The notes under the pieces are model-generated. The model saw only the letters and a list, made by a program, of their open reading frames with translations, did not search any database and was not told the origin of the DNA. Both the position numbers and the translations under genes were made by a program. Shown piece by piece: positions 29,289 through 36,925 of a stretch of DNA of 53,206 nt. Source of the stretch: Elusimicrobiaceae bacterium (GTDB lineage: Bacteria; Elusimicrobiota; Elusimicrobia; Elusimicrobiales; Elusimicrobiaceae); contig JAGCXL010000014.1 of assembly GCA_017961295.1 (NCBI GenBank), forward strand, positions 1-53,206, read 5' to 3'. Within the stretch, counting starts at the first letter, position 1, and each line of letters opens with the position of its first letter.

Positions 29289-30482
29289 ATGAAAGCATTG
29301 CAAATTTCTCCCCATGTTTACTGGGTGGGTGCGATTGATTGGAATTTACGCGATTTTCATGGCTACGCCACTACACGCGGTACGACGTATAACGCGTACC
29401 TGATTTTGAGCGAAAAGCCCACGCTGATTGATACCGTCAAAAAACCGTTTTATCACGAGATGCTTGCCCGTATCAAAAGTGTCATAGACCCCCAGAAAAT
29501 TGAAATTATCGTTTCTAATCATGCCGAAATGGATCACTCGGGTGCTCTATGCGAAGTGGTGCAAGAAATGCAACCTACGGCCGTTTATGCCTCGGCTATG
29601 GGCGTAAAAAATTTGCAAGCGCAGCTTCACCCTTCTTTTGAAATCAAACCCGTTAAAACCGGGGACAAGATTGACCTGGGGAGCGATACGCTTTCCTTCG
29701 TCGAAGCGCGGATGCTCCATTGGCCGGACAGTATGCTGGCGTACCTGGTCAAAGAAGACGTCCTTTTTACCAACGACGTTTTCGGCATGCATTTAGCCAC
29801 CTCTAAACTTTTTGACGATGAGAATGACGAAGAAATTTGGATGCAAGAGGCCCGCAAATACTATGCCAATATCGTGCTTCCGTATAGCGATATTGTGACG
29901 CGATTTTTGGGCCAGGTCCAGCAAATGGGGCTTAAACCTAAAATGATTGCGCCGGACCATGGCTTTATTTGGCGTAAAGACCCGGCAAAAATTGTAAATT
30001 TGTATGCTAAAATGGCTGCCCAAAAGCCTACTGATAAAGCGGTTATCGTCTATGACACCATGTGGGGCAGTACCGAAAAAATGGCCCAAGCTATTGCCGA
30101 CGGAGTGCGCCAAAACGGTACAAAAGTACAACTGATGTCCATGCACGCCAACCACCGCAGTGACGTAATTACCGAGCTATTAGACGCAGGGGCAATTATC
30201 GTCGGTACGCCGGTATTAAATAGCCAAATTTATCCCGCCATGGCAGATGTACTTTGCTATTTAAAAGGACTTAAAAAGAAAAACTTAATCGGGGCCGCGT
30301 TCGGTTCGTATGGGTGGAACGGATCTCCCGTCGACAGTTTAACTAAAATGTTGGAGGAAATGGGTGTGGAAGCGGTAAGCCCGGCCGTCAAATCTCTTTT
30401 TGTACCCGACGAAACCAAACTCAAAGAATGCGAAGAACTCGGCCACCTTGTCAGCCAAAAACTCAAGGAGAAACTAAGCTAA
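29289..30482 (+). CDS. Flavodiiron protein (A-type flavoprotein, oxygen reductase)
   Basis: A 397-residue enzyme that reduces O2 to water (or NO to N2O) with electrons from rubredoxin. The N-terminal beta-lactamase-like domain binds the diiron site: H78-x-E80-x-D82-H83 (NHAEMDHSG), His144, Asp163 and His224 (PDHGFIW). A C-terminal flavodoxin domain (about 251-395, starting VIVYDTMWGSTEKMA) binds FMN. AAGGAG precedes the start, and its stop overlaps the next ATG (TAATG). Oxygen versus nitric oxide preference cannot be told from sequence alone. Confidence 0.94.
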   Translation: MKALQISPHVYWVGAIDWNLRDFHGYATTRGTTYNAYLILSEKPTLIDTVKKPFYHEMLARIKSVIDPQKIEIIVSNHAEMDHSGALCEVVQEMQPTAVYASAMGVKNLQAQLHPSFEIKPVKTGDKIDLGSDTLSFVEARMLHWPDSMLAYLVKEDVLFTNDVFGMHLATSKLFDDENDEEIWMQEARKYYANIVLPYSDIVTRFLGQVQQMGLKPKMIAPDHGFIWRKDPAKIVNLYAKMAAQKPTDKAVIVYDTMWGSTEKMAQAIADGVRQNGTKVQLMSMHANHRSDVITELLDAGAIIVGTPVLNSQIYPAMADVLCYLKGLKKKNLIGAAFGSYGWNGSPVDSLTKMLEEMGVEAVSPAVKSLFVPDETKLKECEELGHLVSQKLKEKLS

Positions 30483-30988
30483 TGGAAGCGTGCGTGTGTG
30501 AAAGTTTAAATTGCATTTCCTACGGCTTATACCTGGTAACGTCGTCAGATGGATCACGCCACAACGGGCTTATTGTAAATACGGCTTTTCAAGTATCGGC
30601 CGATCCGGCCAAAGTAGCCGTATGTGTATGCAAAAACAGTCTTACGCACGAAATTATTTCCACAAGCAACGTTTTTGCCGTTATGCCCTTGGAACAAGAA
30701 ACTCCTATGGTTTTTATCGGCAATTTCGGGTTTCGTACCGGGCGTAATTTTGATAAATTTGCTAAAGTACCTTTTATAAAAGGGCAAACGGGTGCTCCCA
30801 TCGTACGCGAACACACGCTTTCTTGTATAGAAGTGCGTGTTACGCAGGCGGTGGACGTAGGCACCCACACGTTGTTTATCGGCGACGTTGCGGCCGGACA
30901 ATTTTTTAAAGAAGGTATCCCTTTAACGTATGCTTATTATCATACGGTCATTAAAGGAAAAACCCCTGCAGGGGCAACTCATTTATAG
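30482..30988 (+). CDS. Flavin reductase-like FMN-binding protein
   Basis: A 168-residue protein of the flavin reductase-like domain family. Features: start region YGLYLVTSSDGSRHNGLIVNTAFQVS (split-barrel FMN-binding fold), then SLTHEIISTSNVFAV and a C-terminal VGDVAAGQ-like strand (IGDVAAGQFF). Such domains are known fused to, or next to, flavodiiron proteins, where they pass electrons from NAD(P)H to rubredoxin/flavodiiron. Start is ATG 30482, one base overlapping the previous stop; longer upstream starts lie inside that gene. Confidence 0.88.
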   Translation: MEACVCESLNCISYGLYLVTSSDGSRHNGLIVNTAFQVSADPAKVAVCVCKNSLTHEIISTSNVFAVMPLEQETPMVFIGNFGFRTGRNFDKFAKVPFIKGQTGAPIVREHTLSCIEVRVTQAVDVGTHTLFIGDVAAGQFFKEGIPLTYAYYHTVIKGKTPAGATHL

Positions 30989-30997
30989 GAGAAAGCT

Positions 30998-31159
30998 ATG
31001 GTAAAATACGTTTGTGAAGTATGTGGTTATGTATACGATCCTGCCGTCGGAGATCCGGATAATGGTATTCCGGCCGGTACTGCCTGGGAAAATGTAAAAG
31101 AAGATTGGGTATGCCCGGTATGTGGGGTGGGCAAAGACCAGTTTAAACCGGCAGAATAA
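30998..31159 (+). CDS. Rubredoxin
   Basis: A 53-residue single-iron electron carrier. Two knuckles are clear: CEVCGY (Cys6, Cys9) and [11 protein letters not shown] (Cys39, Cys42), with the typical [16 protein letters not shown] loop between. AGGAG lies 8 nt before ATG 30998. It is the last gene of dfx-flavodiiron-flavin reductase-rubredoxin and should feed both the superoxide reductase and the flavodiiron protein. It is short enough to be missed by a 60-codon cutoff. Confidence 0.97.
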   Translation: MVKYVCEVCGYVYDPAVGDPDNGIPAGTAWENVKEDWVCPVCGVGKDQFKPAE

Positions 31160-31186
31160 AACTTAAATTCTAAGACGAAAAATATC

Positions 31187-31231
31187 AAAAAACCGGGGCC
31201 TATAAATTGAATTTTGAGGCCCCGGTTTTTC
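31187..31231. terminator. Strong bidirectional terminator
   Basis: AAAAACCGGGGCCT (31188-31201) pairs with AGGCCCCGGTTTTT (31217-31230) around a 15-nt loop; T-runs follow on both strands. It lies between the converging rubredoxin and parB genes. Confidence 0.9.
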
Positions 31232-31245
31232 CTTTGCGTAAGGGG

Positions 31246-32163
31246 TTATAACATCTTGCTTTTTAACCGGTCAGCCAGATTATTAAGCTGCTCTATAGAA
31301 TGGTAATGAATCACAAGAGTGCCCCTTTCGGGGTTTTTACCGTATTTTACCTCTACTTTTGTGCCTAACGATTCTTGCATCTGTTGTTCAAAGTAAATAA
31401 CGTCCCCCCCCTTAAAACCTAGGGCAGAAGCGCGTTTTTTACGCATAGGGGCTTCAATAATATCATTGGCTGCTTTTTCCGCCTGACGAACAGACCATTT
31501 ATTTTTGATAATTTTATTAAATAAATCAGTGCGCAGTTTCCCGGCTGCCAACATCAAAAGCGCCCGGGCATGGCCTTCTGTAATGGTGCCGTCTTGCAGG
31601 GCTTGTTGTACCTCGGGATCTAATTCCAAAAGACGTAACGTATTGGAAATGGTTGATTTTGATTTTCCGCAATAGGCAGCCAAGTCTACCTGCTTAATGA
31701 AAAACTTGTTCATTAAATTGCGGTATCCCAAAGCCGTTTCTATGGGGTTTAATTCTTCGCGCTGGATATTTTCAATTAAAGCTAAGGCACAGAGTTGTTG
31801 GTCATCTAAATGTTTGTGAATAATAGCATCAATGGAAGTCAGCCCGGCTAATTGGCTGGCGCGAAAACGCCTTTCTCCGACGACAATTTCGTATTTATCC
31901 AAGCTTGCATCATAGACTACCACTATAGGTTGAGTGAGCCCATGTTCTTTAATGGAAGTTGCTAATTCTTGCAGTTTTTCCTCGTCAAAAACCCGACGGG
32001 GCTGAAAACGGTTGGGTACAATTTTAGTAAGATCAATTTTTTGTACACTCATTTCCGGTATATCTTGCACCGCTTGCGTAGCTTGTTCTACATTGAGATT
32101 AGAAATTTCTTGAGTTTGTTTGAGAAGAGCATCTAACCCTTTTCCTAAAGCTTGTCTGGCCAT
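31246..32163 (-). CDS. parB: Chromosome partitioning protein ParB
   Basis: A 305-residue CTP-dependent DNA clamp that loads at parS and spreads. The N-terminal ParA-activating segment (KGLDAL) leads to the CTP-binding motif GERRFRAS (96-103) and ENIQREELNPIETA (131-144), then a helix-turn-helix LAAYCGKSKSTISNTLRLL (161-179) that reads parS. ATG 32163 is preceded by GGAGGA at 4 nt; a TTG at 32175 is less likely. It follows parA by one base. Confidence 0.96.
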   Translation of the reverse strand: MARQALGKGLDALLKQTQEISNLNVEQATQAVQDIPEMSVQKIDLTKIVPNRFQPRRVFDEEKLQELATSIKEHGLTQPIVVVYDASLDKYEIVVGERRFRASQLAGLTSIDAIIHKHLDDQQLCALALIENIQREELNPIETALGYRNLMNKFFIKQVDLAAYCGKSKSTISNTLRLLELDPEVQQALQDGTITEGHARALLMLAAGKLRTDLFNKIIKNKWSVRQAEKAANDIIEAPMRKKRASALGFKGGDVIYFEQQMQESLGTKVEVKYGKNPERGTLVIHYHSIEQLNNLADRLKSKML

Positions 32164-32164
32164 T

Positions 32165-32998
32165 TTATCCTCCAAAATCGTAATTTAAGGGGGTATCCCC
32201 TGCTAATTTAAAATCGCGGTAGTCTTCTATTTTAGCCCCGCGGCGAACCAAAAATTCTATTGCTAACTTAATATAGGCTTCCGCTCCGCGGCAAGCCGGT
32301 TCATAGTCAAAAATTGCTTGTCCAAAACTGGGGGCTTCCGCCAAGCGGATATTACGAGGGATAGGGGTTTTATAAATTTTATCTCCAAAAAAACGGCTAA
32401 CTTCTTCCCGTACTTGTTTGGCTAAGTTAAGGTGGGCATCATACATTGTTAATACACCGCCGTCCATTTTTAATTTAGGGTGCAGAAACTGTTTAATTTT
32501 ATTAACGGTTCCCATAAAGTGGGCTAACCCTTCCATGGCATAATATTCGCACTGTACGGGCGTAATTACGCTATCAGCAGCCATCATAGCATTTAAGGTA
32601 AGAAGCCCTAAAGAGGGAGGGCAGTCTATAATGATAAATTGGTACATATCACGGATAGGGGCCAATGCGTCTTTAAGCATATTTTCCCGTCCGCGCACAT
32701 TTACAAGCTCTACTTCGGCCCCCGCTAAATCTTTACAAGCGGGTAGCACATCTAAAAATTCATTAGAGGTTTGCCGTACTACTTGGTCAAAAGGAGCTAC
32801 CTTTGTCAGTAAATGATAAACAGATTTCCCCCCCTCTTCCACTGTTACTCCCAAGCCGGAACCTGCGTTACCTTGCGGGTCAAAATCTACTAAAAGCACT
32901 TCTTGGTTTAGGCAAGCAAGTGCGTATGCTAAATTGATAGACGTGGTAGTTTTTCCTACGCCGCCTTTTTGGTTTGCTACTACTACAATTTCTGCCAT
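32165..32998 (-). CDS. parA: Chromosome partitioning ATPase ParA (Soj)
   Basis: A 277-residue deviant Walker-A ATPase that drives origin segregation with ParB. It has KGGVGKTTT (11-19) with the signature Lys, the Walker B region IIIDCPPSLG and VLTMYDAH. A strong AGGAGGA lies just upstream of the ATG. The N-terminus lacks a plasmid-type helix-turn-helix, so it is the chromosomal type. A parS palindrome lies about 40 bp upstream. Confidence 0.96.
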   Translation of the reverse strand: MAEIVVVANQKGGVGKTTTSINLAYALACLNQEVLLVDFDPQGNAGSGLGVTVEEGGKSVYHLLTKVAPFDQVVRQTSNEFLDVLPACKDLAGAEVELVNVRGRENMLKDALAPIRDMYQFIIIDCPPSLGLLTLNAMMAADSVITPVQCEYYAMEGLAHFMGTVNKIKQFLHPKLKMDGGVLTMYDAHLNLAKQVREEVSRFFGDKIYKTPIPRNIRLAEAPSFGQAIFDYEPACRGAEAYIKLAIEFLVRRGAKIEDYRDFKLAGDTPLNYDFGG

Positions 32999-33013
32999 AA
33001 ATCCTCCTGTATA

Positions 33014-33043
33014 TATTTAATCATAAATAGAAAAAAAGTGCAA
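33014..33043 (-). promoter_or_regulatory. Putative parAB promoter overlapping parS1
   Basis: On the minus strand TTGCAC (33038-33043), an 18-nt spacer and TAAATA (33014-33019). The -35 box shares four bases with the end of the parS1 palindrome, so ParB bound there could repress parAB. The -10 match is moderate. Confidence 0.4.
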
Positions 33044-33069
33044 GAAGTTTTCACGTGAAAACTTCTTGC
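33040..33069. promoter_or_regulatory. parS site 1 (30-bp perfect palindrome)
   Basis: Core GTTTTCACGTGAAAAC (33047-33062). The inner TTTCACGTGAAA is identical to the centre of the bacterial parS consensus TGTTTCACGTGAAACA. The palindrome extends to GCAAGAA on the left and TTCTTGC on the right. On the minus strand a T-run ACTTTTTTTC follows, so it can also act as an intrinsic terminator for transcripts arriving from lepB. Confidence 0.9.
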
Positions 33070-33086
33070 TTGGGTTTAAACTGTTT

Positions 33087-33114
33087 TAAAAAGTTTTCAC
33101 GTGAAAACTTTTTA
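33087..33114. promoter_or_regulatory. parS site 2 (28-bp perfect palindrome)
   Basis: The same 16-bp core at 33093-33108, extended by TAAAAA and TTTTTA. It lies 11 bp after the lepB stop and 18 bp from site 1. The A/T flanks make it terminator-like in both directions. Confidence 0.9.
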
Positions 33115-33124
33115 GTTGTGTTTA

Positions 33125-34096
33125 TTATTTTATTAGGCCGATTTTATTTAGCGGCCAATGGATAAACCAGGCTTTACCTTTAATGTTTTCCCGCGGGACA
33201 GGACCCCAGAAACGGGAATCGCAAGAATTGTCGCGGTTGTCCCCCATTACAAAATAGTTGTCGGCAGGAACGGTCACCGGACCAAAGGTGTCTCTTAATT
33301 CTACACCTAAGTAGTTGTCTAACAGGTGCTCTTCCCAAATTTTTTGATAGAGTTCCGGATCGTCATTACTGCTTTGAAGTACGCGGGGAATATCCTCATA
33401 TACTTCATAGGGTTGGGGGGGGAGTTCTTTTCCATTTACCCAGGGACGGCCGTTTTTGATTTCTACCGTATCTCCCGGGCCGGCAATCACACGTTTTACA
33501 AAGTCACGCCCGTATTGGGTTTGTTCCCCGCAATTAATTTGCTGGCGATCTTTAGCGGGGAATTGAAAAATAACAATATCGCCAGGTTGAATTTCTTTAA
33601 ACTTCCCAAAGCGGATATTTGTAAAGGGAACTTTAAAGCCATAAACCGCTTTATTTACAAATAAATGGTCCCCTTCCACTAATGTATAGCGCATAGAAGC
33701 TGAAGGAATTTTAAAAGCCTGAATAAAAAAGAACATTACAATAGAGGCTACAAATCCGGCAAAATAGACCGTATTACACCAGTCTAAATCTGCCTTTATA
33801 ATTTTTTCTTGTGTTTTTTGATTGGCTTTTCCGGCAGAAATATATCCGTAAATAGAGATTCCTAGCACTATTAGTTCCCCAATTATGAACTTTTTAACCG
33901 GGTAGGGCTCCCCTAATCCTCCGTTCATTACAAATAAAAAGATATAGAGAGCACAAGTTAAAATTAAGAATAGAAAAGCCGCATGCCACTTGTTAAAAAT
34001 AGTAGGTAACGTTAGTTTATTATGTTTTTTAAGCCAACGCGTCAGTAGCATAAAGCCGTACATAATACACGCCGCTAAAAAGAGTCTTGCTTCCAT
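33125..34096 (-). CDS. lepB: Signal peptidase I
   Basis: A 323-residue membrane protease removing signal peptides. About four hydrophobic segments lie near 1-19, 38-58, 68-88 and 108-128, more than the usual one or two. The catalytic Ser134 is in IPSASMRYTL, the general-base Lys201 in GRDFVKRVIAGPGD, and the conserved VMGDNRDNSCDSRFWG box follows. AGGAGA precedes the ATG. Between parS sites 2 and 3; prepilins need a different peptidase, so this one serves general secretion. Confidence 0.95.
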   Translation of the reverse strand: MEARLFLAACIMYGFMLLTRWLKKHNKLTLPTIFNKWHAAFLFLILTCALYIFLFVMNGGLGEPYPVKKFIIGELIVLGISIYGYISAGKANQKTQEKIIKADLDWCNTVYFAGFVASIVMFFFIQAFKIPSASMRYTLVEGDHLFVNKAVYGFKVPFTNIRFGKFKEIQPGDIVIFQFPAKDRQQINCGEQTQYGRDFVKRVIAGPGDTVEIKNGRPWVNGKELPPQPYEVYEDIPRVLQSSNDDPELYQKIWEEHLLDNYLGVELRDTFGPVTVPADNYFVMGDNRDNSCDSRFWGPVPRENIKGKAWFIHWPLNKIGLIK

Positions 34097-34107
34097 AATT
34101 TAATCTC

Positions 34108-35217
34108 CTAAAAAGTTTTCACGTGAAAACTTTTATCTAAAATTTGTTGATAAAGCTGTTGATACTGTTGAGCGCTATCTACCTTTTTAGTATTCTTTTT
34201 CAATATATTTTCTTCCATAGATAGCCGTAGCGCTGTATTTTCATATAATTCCGCCAACAGACAACTGATAATCATTTCATCTTGCGGGTTGCAGATAAAA
34301 CCGGTTTTTCCATGTTCTACATATAAAGGCATGTCCCCTACGCGGCTGACAATACAGGGGCGCCCTGCTTGCTGGGCTTCCAGTAAAGAGAGGGGTAAAG
34401 ATTCCTCCCGGGACAGCAATACAAAAACATCTGCCATATTAAGCCAGTCGTTTATGTTTTTTTGAAAACCTACTAAAAAGATATTGTTGGATAGATTTTT
34501 TTCTTTTATAAATTTTTCTAAAGCCGTACGTTCTTCCCCTTCCCCCACTAAAACTAATTTAGCATGCGGACAGTTTGTAAGAATTTTGGAAAAAGCAGTT
34601 AAAAGCATTTTAAAATTTTTAACCGCGGCTAAACGCGCTACACTTAAAAAAATAATATCCTCCGGTAAAAAACTCATTTTTTGGCGCATTTGTTTTTTGA
34701 TAGAATTATCCTTAAAAAATAAGGACTTTTCTACAGAATTGGCTATAAGGGCCGTTTTTTGGGGGGGGTAATGCTGAACATCCCGCAAATAGTTATATGT
34801 GCTAGTGGATTCGGCTGTGCTCACAGTATCTATGCTTTTAAGTGTGCGGTCTAGCCAGCGCATCCATAGCGGTTTTTTGGATAAATCAAAATGGGGGGTG
34901 GTAATTAATTTAATGTTTTGGCCCGCACAAGCTAAACGCGAAAATTCTATCGCACGAAATAACAATGCGTGTACGATATCGGGTTTGAAAGATTCTATTT
35001 CGCGTTTTAATTGAGAAACACATCCTAGGCCTGCACCGGTCATTTCCAAGGACGTAACAGACGCGCCGAGTTGTTGTAAATCCGTCGCCAAAGGGCCGCA
35101 TTTTTTTAAACTCACTACGCGTACGGTGTGACGAGGGGAGAGTGTTTTAACTAAACGAACTAAAGCTGTTTCCGCACCGCCTACGTCGGTGGAAGTGATG
35201 ACGTATAAGAGTTTCAT
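34108..35217 (-). CDS. Glycosyltransferase family 4 protein
   Basis: A 369-residue GT-B enzyme, probably for surface polysaccharide or LPS. The N-terminal acceptor domain starts MKLLYVITSTDVGGAETALVR (glycine-rich GGAE loop); the C-terminal donor domain has LSVARLAAVKNF, LVGEGEER and the EESLPLSLLEAQQAGRPCI region with the E-x7-E pattern. Substrates are unknown. The last codons (FHVKTF and stop) are formed by parS site 3. The -10 TATAAT (35225-35230) lies 7 nt before the ATG and no Shine-Dalgarno is seen, so the mRNA may be leaderless. Confidence 0.9.
   Translation of the reverse strand: MKLLYVITSTDVGGAETALVRLVKTLSPRHTVRVVSLKKCGPLATDLQQLGASVTSLEMTGAGLGCVSQLKREIESFKPDIVHALLFRAIEFSRLACAGQNIKLITTPHFDLSKKPLWMRWLDRTLKSIDTVSTAESTSTYNYLRDVQHYPPQKTALIANSVEKSLFFKDNSIKKQMRQKMSFLPEDIIFLSVARLAAVKNFKMLLTAFSKILTNCPHAKLVLVGEGEERTALEKFIKEKNLSNNIFLVGFQKNINDWLNMADVFVLLSREESLPLSLLEAQQAGRPCIVSRVGDMPLYVEHGKTGFICNPQDEMIISCLLAELYENTALRLSMEENILKKNTKKVDSAQQYQQLYQQILDKSFHVKTF
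34111..34134. promoter_or_regulatory. parS site 3, inside the end of the glycosyltransferase gene
   Basis: The core GTTTTCACGTGAAAAC (34115-34130), with AAAA and TTTT flanks, is identical to sites 1 and 2. It encodes the last residues of the glycosyltransferase, so the site and the protein end evolve under a shared constraint. Confidence 0.9.
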
Positions 35218-35224
35218 TAGGTCT

Positions 35225-35230
35225 ATTATA
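35225..35230 (-). promoter_or_regulatory. -10 box of glycosyltransferase gene (leaderless type)
   Basis: Perfect TATAAT preceded by an extended TGC, 7 nt before the ATG at 35217. The expected transcription start coincides with or is one base from the A of the ATG. Confidence 0.55.
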
Positions 35231-35269
35231 GCAAGTTTTTATTGACGATAAAATATCCACTTGGTAATG

Positions 35270-35310
35270 TAATATAAAAAATAAAACACCCGCTTTGGTA
35301 GCGGGTGTTT
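35270..35310 (-). terminator. Intrinsic terminator after outer-membrane protein gene
   Basis: AAACACCCGCT (35284-35294) pairs with AGCGGGTGTTT (35300-35310); on the minus strand an AT-rich tract with TATTTTTTAT follows. Confidence 0.85.
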
Positions 35311-35329
35311 GTGATTTCTAAAACAATGT

Positions 35330-35950
35330 TTAGAAGTAGAAGCGGCCAGCTAAAGCGGCACCAAAGCCAGAGCGGTCAGACAAGATTTCTCCGTCCTTTT
35401 TCACTTTAGCGGCAATGTTATAGCGGGCATCTAAACCGAGGGCAAATACTTCGGTAAAGCGGTATTCTACACCAGCTACGAGGTGCGGAAATACTCTATT
35501 TTTGGAATCACTATTGTTCCCAAAGAAAGCACCATCGCTTTCTACCTTGGTATGCATAATAGTGACACCAGCACCACCGAACCAAGAGAATCTATTTACA
35601 CCGTTATCGCGTCTGTAATAAACAGTGAAAGGGAAGGCATAGGATTCTTCCGTTACTTTGCCACCGAAAGTTTTGTTTTCGATTTTGTTTTCACCGTAGA
35701 AGTCCAAACCGATTTTGGCACCGAGTTTGTTAGCTTCGTCGTTAAGAGCCCATTCGTGTAAGACTTCCAAGCTCAGGTATCCCGGTGCTTTATCCATTTC
35801 CTTGCTTCCCGGCATAGCATCATAAATGGATTTCATGTCTTTCGGATCGTTTTGACCGGCACCGAGTTTTACGGCAGCACCCCAATCTTTAGCCATTACG
35901 GCCGGGGCGATAAACAATACTGCGAGTACAGCAATTGCTAGTTTTTTCAT
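35330..35950 (-). CDS. Putative outer-membrane beta-barrel protein
   Basis: A 206-residue exported protein. The signal peptide (MKKLAIAVLAVLFIAPAVMA, cut after residue 20) is followed by alternating polar/aromatic strands (for example YAFPFTVYYRRDNG, RFSWFGGAGVTIMHTK, VAGVEYRFTEVFALGLDARYN), ending in a C-terminal Phe (AGRFYF) as many Omp barrels do. It resembles OmpA/OmpW-type small barrels in layout, but no family motif is certain. AAGGAG precedes the ATG. A second protein of the same style is encoded at 40445-41071. Confidence 0.8.
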   Translation of the reverse strand: MKKLAIAVLAVLFIAPAVMAKDWGAAVKLGAGQNDPKDMKSIYDAMPGSKEMDKAPGYLSLEVLHEWALNDEANKLGAKIGLDFYGENKIENKTFGGKVTEESYAFPFTVYYRRDNGVNRFSWFGGAGVTIMHTKVESDGAFFGNNSDSKNRVFPHLVAGVEYRFTEVFALGLDARYNIAAKVKKDGEILSDRSGFGAALAGRFYF

Positions 35951-36057
35951 GTTTTCTCCTTGTGTAAAATAATTGACCCTTATACTTTATAAAACGCTAT
36001 TAAAAAAGGCAAGTGTTTTTTAAGAGAAACAAAAGTACAATGATAAGTAAGGTAAAG

Positions 36058-36089
36058 ATCCCCGACAAAGACACTCGGGGATGACTTTT
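36058..36089 (-). terminator. Hairpin after mgtC-like gene
   Basis: ATCCCCGA (36058-36065) pairs with TCGGGGAT (36075-36082) around a 9-nt loop. The T-run lies on the plus side (CTTTTT), so on the minus strand it is a weaker stop. The form GAT-stem-CAA...-stem-ATGAC is shared with the hairpin at 36781. Confidence 0.45.
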
Positions 36090-36093
36090 TATT

Positions 36094-36726
36094 TTATTGA
36101 AACAGACTGTGGACTTCGGGCATTTCCAAAAGTTCTTTGGTAACCGTTTGAAATTCGTGCGCGGTAAAAGAAGCCACAATGTTGACGTGAAACAGATTTT
36201 CTTGTTTGGTTACTTCACTTTTTAAGATACGAATTTTTTGTTTTTCAATTTGCGTTGTGATTTTTTCGACAACTGCCCAGTGCGGGTCGCAGGTGAGGTA
36301 CAAAGTGTCGTAATGGCGCATTTGTTCTACCCAAATAAGTGCCCGGCGCAAGAAAAGCTGAACAAGCAAGATAGCCGTTGTACAACAAGCGGCCCAAATA
36401 TATTCGCCGTAACCAATCGCCATACCGATAGCGGCCACCAACCATACGCCGGCCGCGGTAGTAAGCCCGGAAATTTTGTTGCCGTCACGCAAGATGGACC
36501 CCGCACCGATGAAACCGACACCCGTTACAATTTGCGCGGCAATACGGCCCGGATCTCCTCCGGCAAGACCCATTACTTGGGATAAAATGGTGAACAGCAT
36601 GGCCCCCAAACAAATCAGGCAGTTGGTGGCAAAGCCGGCGGGTTTGTCGTGATATTGGCGTTCCATTCCGAGCGCGCCGCCGAGGACTAAAGAGAGAAAA
36701 ATTTTAATCAGCATTTCGGTTGTCAT
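36094..36726 (-). CDS. MgtC/SapB family membrane protein
   Basis: A 210-residue inner-membrane protein. It has the MgtC hallmark segments LGGALGMERQ, PAGFATNCLICLGAM, DPGRIAAQIVTGVGFIGAGSILRDG and GLTTAAGVWLVAAIGMAIG across four or five membrane helices (to about 135), then a soluble C-terminal ACT-like domain (about 140-210). Family members influence Mg2+ homeostasis and ATP synthase in pathogens; here the role is unknown. TTGCAT (36756-36761), a 17-nt spacer and TAAGAT (36733-36738) end 6 nt before the ATG, with no ribosome site: likely leaderless. Confidence 0.92.
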   Translation of the reverse strand: MTTEMLIKIFLSLVLGGALGMERQYHDKPAGFATNCLICLGAMLFTILSQVMGLAGGDPGRIAAQIVTGVGFIGAGSILRDGNKISGLTTAAGVWLVAAIGMAIGYGEYIWAACCTTAILLVQLFLRRALIWVEQMRHYDTLYLTCDPHWAVVEKITTQIEKQKIRILKSEVTKQENLFHVNIVASFTAHEFQTVTKELLEMPEVHSLFQ

Positions 36727-36732
36727 ATAAGT

Positions 36733-36761
36733 ATCTTACCAATACCGACGGTAAAATGCAA
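36733..36761 (-). promoter_or_regulatory. Promoter of mgtC-like gene (leaderless type)
   Basis: TTGCAT, a 17-nt spacer, TAAGAT, then ACTTAT and the ATG at 36726. With start 7 nt after the -10, transcription would begin at the A of the ATG. Confidence 0.6.
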
Positions 36762-36780
36762 GAGAAAAAATAAGGAGAAG

Positions 36781-36805
36781 ATGCTGAGCAACGGCGACTC
36801 AGCAT
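36781..36805. repeat. Short hairpin repeat
   Basis: ATGCTGAG (36781-36788) pairs with CTCAGCAT (36798-36805), loop CAACGGCGA. It has the same GAT...CAA...ATGAC frame as the hairpin at 36058 on the other side of mgtC, with a different stem sequence; on the minus strand a late T-run follows. Confidence 0.5.
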
Positions 36806-36882
36806 GACAATAAAAATAGAAAAAGGAAGAGCTCCCGTATAAAAGTATTACGGGATGGCAAATTATGATAACGGCAAATAAT

Positions 36883-36903
36883 AAGGGTGCCAGAGGCACC
36901 CTT
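36883..36903 (-). terminator. Terminator after TPR protein gene
   Basis: AAGGGTGCC (36883-36891) pairs with GGCACCCTT (36895-36903), loop AGA; minus-strand tail ATTATTTGCC. The T content is low, so efficiency is uncertain. Confidence 0.6.
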
Positions 36904-36925
36904 GCTCAGTAAGACTTGCAGAATT

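Noticed and set aside
29346-30466. Long minus-strand frames opposite the flavodiiron gene
   Set aside because: Antisense shadows of a well-conserved gene with clear catalytic residues on the plus strand.
33040-34134. Three identical palindromes read as a CRISPR array
   Set aside because: Spacing is irregular (46 bp and about 1 kb), a whole gene lies between, and the core matches parS. No cas genes; no CRISPR array was seen anywhere in the window.
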